From positions 1 to 24,504 of the IMG/VR virus record IMGVR_UViG_3300025897_000086: DNA of 24,504 nt; one strand, written 5' to 3'. Below are positions 21,729 through 24,504 of the stretch, one piece after another; the stretch's first letter is position 1; each line of letters opens with the position of its first letter. The translations under genes and the position numbers were made by a program. Under the pieces are notes generated by a model that saw only the letters and a program-made list of their open reading frames with translations, was not told the DNA's origin and made no database searches. This DNA is from a virus.

Positions 21729-23306
21729 ATGGAAATAACTTCATTATTAGAAAGCTCAAACGGATACAAAAGCCTACAGGCTGATGCTACTCGTTTAGCT
21801 ACTAAGTGGTCTGCTTCCGGTCTTTTAGAAGGACTTAAGGAGAAGGAGGCTAACAACATGGCAATGATGCTTGAAAATCAAGCAAAGCAAATTGTTGCTG
21901 AAGCTAACACAACTGGAACAGGTGGTACTTTTACCGCTGGAGCTGGTGAGCAGTGGGCTGGTGTTGCTTTACCATTAGTACGTAAAGTATTCGCTCAAAT
22001 CTCTGCAAAAGATTTCGTTTCTGTTCAACCAATGAACTTACCTTCAGGGCTAGTATTCTATCTTGATTTCAAGTACGGTACTGCTCAAACTGGACAAGCT
22101 GACGGTGCTAACATGTACGGAAATGTATCTACTGCTAACTCTAAGATAGGAGTTGACACTGATGTATCAGGTGGTCTATATGGCGCCGGAAAATTCGGAT
22201 ACTCTATCAACGAAGCTTCAGTTAACGTTACCGCTACAAAAGCTGCTGCTGATTCTGGATCTGTAAATCACGAAGTAGGAGTTGACATCGCTACATTTAA
22301 CAAAGTATCTGTTGCTCTATCTGGTCTAACAGGATATGATGCTGATGGCGTTCGTGCTTTCGGTCTTGTTTCTGCATCCGTTGCTATTCCAGTACATGCA
22401 AATTATACTAAGATTGTTGGTACAAACCTTCAGTTTGTAACTAATGCTGACGCAATTGCTGGAAGTCACACTGTTTCTGTTAAGTATCACAAAGCACCTG
22501 CTGACAATTCTAGAGGAGATTTTGAAGCTTCTGGAGCTGCCGCTGTTGATTCATCGATTACTATACCAGAAATCGACGTACAACTTGCTTCTGAATCCAT
22601 TGTTGCGAAAACACGTAAATTGAAAGCGCAATGGACACCAGAATTTGCACAAGATTTGAATGCTTATCATTCAATCGATGCAGAAGCTGAATTGACTTCA
22701 TTGTTGTCTGAATATATCTCTATGGAGATTGATCTTGAGATCCTTGACATGTTGATGAACGGTGCTGCTACTACAGAGCATTGGTCTGCTGAGAATAACA
22801 AAATTTGGGATGGTACTAATTGGACTACCTCAACTTCTGATTTCTACAACACACAAGGTCAGTGGTTCCAAACTTTAGGTACGAAAGTACAGAAGGTATC
22901 TAACAAAATTCACCAGAAAACTCTTAGAGGAGGTGCTAATTTCTTAGTATGTTCTCCAACAGTTGCTACAGTCCTTGAATCTATTCCAGGATATGCAGCA
23001 TCTACTGATGGTGATTCAATGGAATTCTCAATGGGTGTACAGAAAATCGGTAGCTTAGCTAACAGATTCAAAGTATACAAGAATCCATATATGACTGAAA
23101 ACGTTGTTCTTTTAGGATACAGAGGAGGTCAGTTCTTGGAAGCTGGTGCGGTTTATGCCCCATATATTCCTTTGATGATGACTCCATTAGTATACGATCC
23201 TGAAACCTTCACTCCAAGAAAAGGTTTAATGACTCGTTATGCTAAGAAGATGATCCGTCCTGAATTTTACGGTAAGATCTTTATTAGTGATATTACCACT
23301 ATCTAA
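21729..23306 (+). CDS. gp23: major capsid protein
   Basis: The 525-residue HK97-fold protein is T4 gp23-like. An N-terminal delta domain (about 1-58) ends at V56-A-E58 before A59, a good match in place to T4 gp23 cleavage at E65. Then come FVSVQPMNLPSGLVFYLDF (near 95) and KLKAQWTPEFAQDLNAYHSID...EAELTSLLSEYISMEIDLEIL (about 297-340), the latter nearly collinear with T4. The C-terminus has GYRGGQFLEAGAVYAPYIPLM and PRKGLMTRYAKKMIRP, also typical. A beta-rich, Thr/Ala/Val-rich insertion at about 140-280 is consistent with a surface insertion domain. Codons favour GGT, GCT and ACT more than in the neighbouring genes, as in a highly expressed gene. A strong terminator follows. Confidence 0.95.
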   Translation: MEITSLLESSNGYKSLQADATRLATKWSASGLLEGLKEKEANNMAMMLENQAKQIVAEANTTGTGGTFTAGAGEQWAGVALPLVRKVFAQISAKDFVSVQPMNLPSGLVFYLDFKYGTAQTGQADGANMYGNVSTANSKIGVDTDVSGGLYGAGKFGYSINEASVNVTATKAAADSGSVNHEVGVDIATFNKVSVALSGLTGYDADGVRAFGLVSASVAIPVHANYTKIVGTNLQFVTNADAIAGSHTVSVKYHKAPADNSRGDFEASGAAAVDSSITIPEIDVQLASESIVAKTRKLKAQWTPEFAQDLNAYHSIDAEAELTSLLSEYISMEIDLEILDMLMNGAATTEHWSAENNKIWDGTNWTTSTSDFYNTQGQWFQTLGTKVQKVSNKIHQKTLRGGANFLVCSPTVATVLESIPGYAASTDGDSMEFSMGVQKIGSLANRFKVYKNPYMTENVVLLGYRGGQFLEAGAVYAPYIPLMMTPLVYDPETFTPRKGLMTRYAKKMIRPEFYGKIFISDITTI

Positions 23307-23328
23307 GCTTACATTTAGACTTAATATT

Positions 23329-23358
23329 AAGAGAGGCCTTCGGGCCTCTTTTTTTTTT
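23329..23358 (+). terminator. strong Rho-independent terminator after the capsid gene
   Basis: AGAGGCC (23332-23338), a TTCG tetraloop and GGCCTCT (23343-23349) form a GC-rich 7-bp stem that extends to 10 bp with flanking A-T and one G-T pair, followed by a run of ten T (23349-23358). It is the best terminator in the window and closes the head cassette. Confidence 0.95.
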
Positions 23359-23364
23359 AATTGC

Positions 23365-23379
23365 TATTTACTATTTATT
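23365..23379 (+). promoter_or_regulatory. duplicated CTATTTA motif upstream of the small gene after the capsid terminator
   Basis: CTATTTACTATTTATTATATATGG holds two CTATTTA copies between the terminator and the next ATG. The nearer copy is only 12 nt from the start codon, so if one is a promoter element it is likelier the first (19 nt away), leaving a very short leader. Confidence 0.2.
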
Positions 23380-23383
23380 ATAT

Positions 23384-23608
23384 ATGGAATTAACCTGGCT
23401 ACAGTTTCGGAATCAAAATCATATTCGTATCTTGAATGAAAACGAACAGATACGTCAGTATAGATTTTATTTAGACACAGTTGCAAATCAAATAGTAAAT
23501 CAAAACAAAGGACCGCAATCTTCTAGACCAGTAACAGTGACCGGGTTTCTACTACAGGAAAATTTATTTCTAATACAGCAGGAAAACGGATCAGGAATAT
23601 ATATATAA
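23384..23608 (+). CDS. small hypothetical protein (74 aa)
   Basis: The ATG follows the capsid terminator by 25 nt with no Shine-Dalgarno sequence. The product is rich in Gln and Asn (FRNQNHIRILNENEQIRQYRF) with a short beta-like C-terminus (PVTVTGFLLQENLFLIQQEN). It has no membrane segment, Cys or recognisable motif. Its place directly before a fibre-like structural gene and after the capsid gene suggests a head-decoration, neck or fibre-assembly link, but that is only context. The next gene starts 11 nt after its stop. Confidence 0.55.
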   Translation: MELTWLQFRNQNHIRILNENEQIRQYRFYLDTVANQIVNQNKGPQSSRPVTVTGFLLQENLFLIQQENGSGIYI

Positions 23609-23619
23609 CATAGTAAATT

Positions 23620-24453
23620 ATGCCGAACCTACCAATATCTCTACTACCTCAATCTACAACTCTTCAAGGAGATGAACTTTTTGTAGACGTACAAGGAGGA
23701 GTAACTAAGTACACAACACTAAACAGTCTATCAGCATTCACTACTAGTTCTATTCAATTAGAAGTAAATAATCTTACAGCAGCTACTTCTTCTTATTTAA
23801 CTGCACATCAAGATACCGGTTCACTTATGGTAACTGGCTCTTTATCCGGTTCATCATTGGTATTTGAAAAAGGAGATACAGCTACATTTGATATTGATTT
23901 ATCTAGCACATTTATTACACCATCTCAAACAGGTTCATTTGTAAATACCTCATATGGTCTATTTAACCAAACAGGTTCGTACACAGGAGTATCAGCAAGT
24001 CTAGATGAAACATCCCTCATAGGAGGAGGAGTAGGAACATTGAGTATACCTGTTAATGGATTTAGACAAGGGGATGCATACCAAGCTACATTTAGCGGTA
24101 CTTGTTTATTTCATAATGGTGATACTTTGAGATTGAGAGTAAAAGCATCCGGTATACTTTTAGCAGATACTGGAATCATAACCTTAACACGAGCGGATGC
24201 TGAAAGATGGAATCTTACTATAGATTTCTCTATACACCAAATAGGAGCAGCAGGGGTAGCATCATTAGTTTCAACAGGAATATTTCAGTATACACAACAT
24301 GCGTCTAGTATTTTATCCGGTAAAAACTTTGGTTTTGTTAATAATTCTACATTCGACACTACTATTAGTAATGAACTAGAAGTTACAGGTCAATTTGATC
24401 ATAATGATAATGTAATTAGTACCGACATCTTTACTTTAAGAAAGATATTTTAG
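23620..24453 (+). CDS. fibre-like or head-decoration structural protein (277 aa)
   Basis: The protein begins MPNLPISLLPQSTTLQGDEL followed by FVDVQGGVTKYTTL, an N-terminal pattern (I-S-x-L-P...G-x-E/D-L-x-x-V-Q-G-G-x-T-x-x-T) that I recognise from many phage tail-fibre or appendage proteins. A Ser/Thr/Gly-rich middle has repeated TGS motifs (QDTGSLMVTGSLSGSS, SQTGSFVNTS, NQTGSYTG), suggesting a trimeric beta-structured shaft. The C-terminal region (about 130-277) looks like a beta-sandwich (LRLRVKASGILLADTGIITL). It probably forms part of a virion appendage; receptor binding is possible but not shown. A related Asn/Thr-rich structural protein ends at the other edge of the window. Confidence 0.6.
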   Translation: MPNLPISLLPQSTTLQGDELFVDVQGGVTKYTTLNSLSAFTTSSIQLEVNNLTAATSSYLTAHQDTGSLMVTGSLSGSSLVFEKGDTATFDIDLSSTFITPSQTGSFVNTSYGLFNQTGSYTGVSASLDETSLIGGGVGTLSIPVNGFRQGDAYQATFSGTCLFHNGDTLRLRVKASGILLADTGIITLTRADAERWNLTIDFSIHQIGAAGVASLVSTGIFQYTQHASSILSGKNFGFVNNSTFDTTISNELEVTGQFDHNDNVISTDIFTLRKIF

Positions 24454-24456
24454 GAC

Positions 24457-24504
24457 AGTAACTTTATTATACCTATATTTATAGATATAAACTAAATAGT
24501 TACT
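24457..24504 (+). promoter_or_regulatory. TATTTATA motif inside an inverted repeat at the window end
   Basis: AGTAACT (24457-24463) and AGTTACT (24498-24504) are perfect inverted copies flanking TATTTATA (24476-24483). The TATTTATA overlaps a smaller palindrome, CTATATTTATAG (24473-24484). The region after the fibre-like gene is non-coding up to the edge. It may be a promoter or operator for a gene starting beyond the window. Confidence 0.3.

Noticed and set aside
21744-21755. Extra prohead-protease site L6-L-E8 at the very start of the capsid protein
   Set aside because: The position corresponding to T4 cleavage is V56-A-E58 before A59. A cut at residue 8 has no known counterpart, so I mention it only here.
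1-24504. tRNA genes, CRISPR arrays, IS elements, att sites
   Set aside because: I saw no cloverleaf-like segments ending in CCA, no regularly spaced repeats, no transposase or integrase motifs, and no flanking direct repeats. A tRNA scan could still overrule this.

Overview
The window is a piece of an AT-rich T4-like (myovirus-type) tailed phage genome, about 24.5 kb with every gene on the + strand. The landmark is a T4-type head cassette in the order large terminase (gp17), portal (gp20), three less familiar head-region genes, prohead protease (gp21), scaffold (gp22) and major capsid protein (gp23). Compared with T4, the tail sheath and tail tube genes do not lie between terminase and portal. 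Start codons are preceded by A/T-rich leaders with almost no Shine-Dalgarno sequence. One upstream region fits the Bacteroidota promoter consensus (TTG, about 20 nt, TAnnTTT). I therefore infer a Bacteroidota (flavobacterial-type) host, with moderate confidence. Genes are tightly packed, with many 1- or 4-nt stop/start overlaps. There is no gene-free stretch above 300 bases, and I saw no tRNA, CRISPR array, IS element or integrase.

Layout. 1-340: the 3' end of a probable structural or fibre protein. 389-2915: a GIY-YIG (Seg-like) nuclease, several small phage proteins, and a minimal protein-kinase-like protein. 2980-7935: a DnaG-type primase, a PD-(D/E)XK nuclease, a zeta-toxin-like P-loop kinase, a nucleotidyltransferase/zinc-peptidase fusion, a HAD phosphatase and a zinc-ribbon protein. 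7978-13451: a coiled-coil membrane protein, two small basic or zinc-ribbon proteins, a 781-residue modular protein, an acidic protein, an EF-hand-like protein and a possible nuclease. 13454-23306: the head morphogenesis cassette, closed by a textbook terminator. 23384-24504: a small unknown gene and a fibre-like structural protein.

The most notable pattern is a shared N-terminal tag. At least ten otherwise unrelated proteins begin with a short amphipathic, Lys/Leu/Ile-rich segment (for example MKLIRVLLEA, MKKADLKNIILEA, MKPTLAQLIGEI) that ends in L/I-x-E at about residues 9-16. This resembles the T4 capsid-targeting sequence (MKTYQEFIAE followed by A), which delivers internal proteins into the prohead and is then cut by the gp21 protease after L/I-x-E. 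A gp21 homologue is encoded here. Its own N-terminus, the scaffold and the capsid protein carry comparable (L/I/V)-x-E sites.

I infer that the phage loads a set of proteins into its head, perhaps for injection. The set would include a kinase-like protein, a zeta-like kinase, a HAD phosphatase, a possible nuclease, small basic and zinc-ribbon proteins, and possibly a zinc peptidase released from a fusion. The tag is seen in the sequence. Packaging and injection are inferences from T4.
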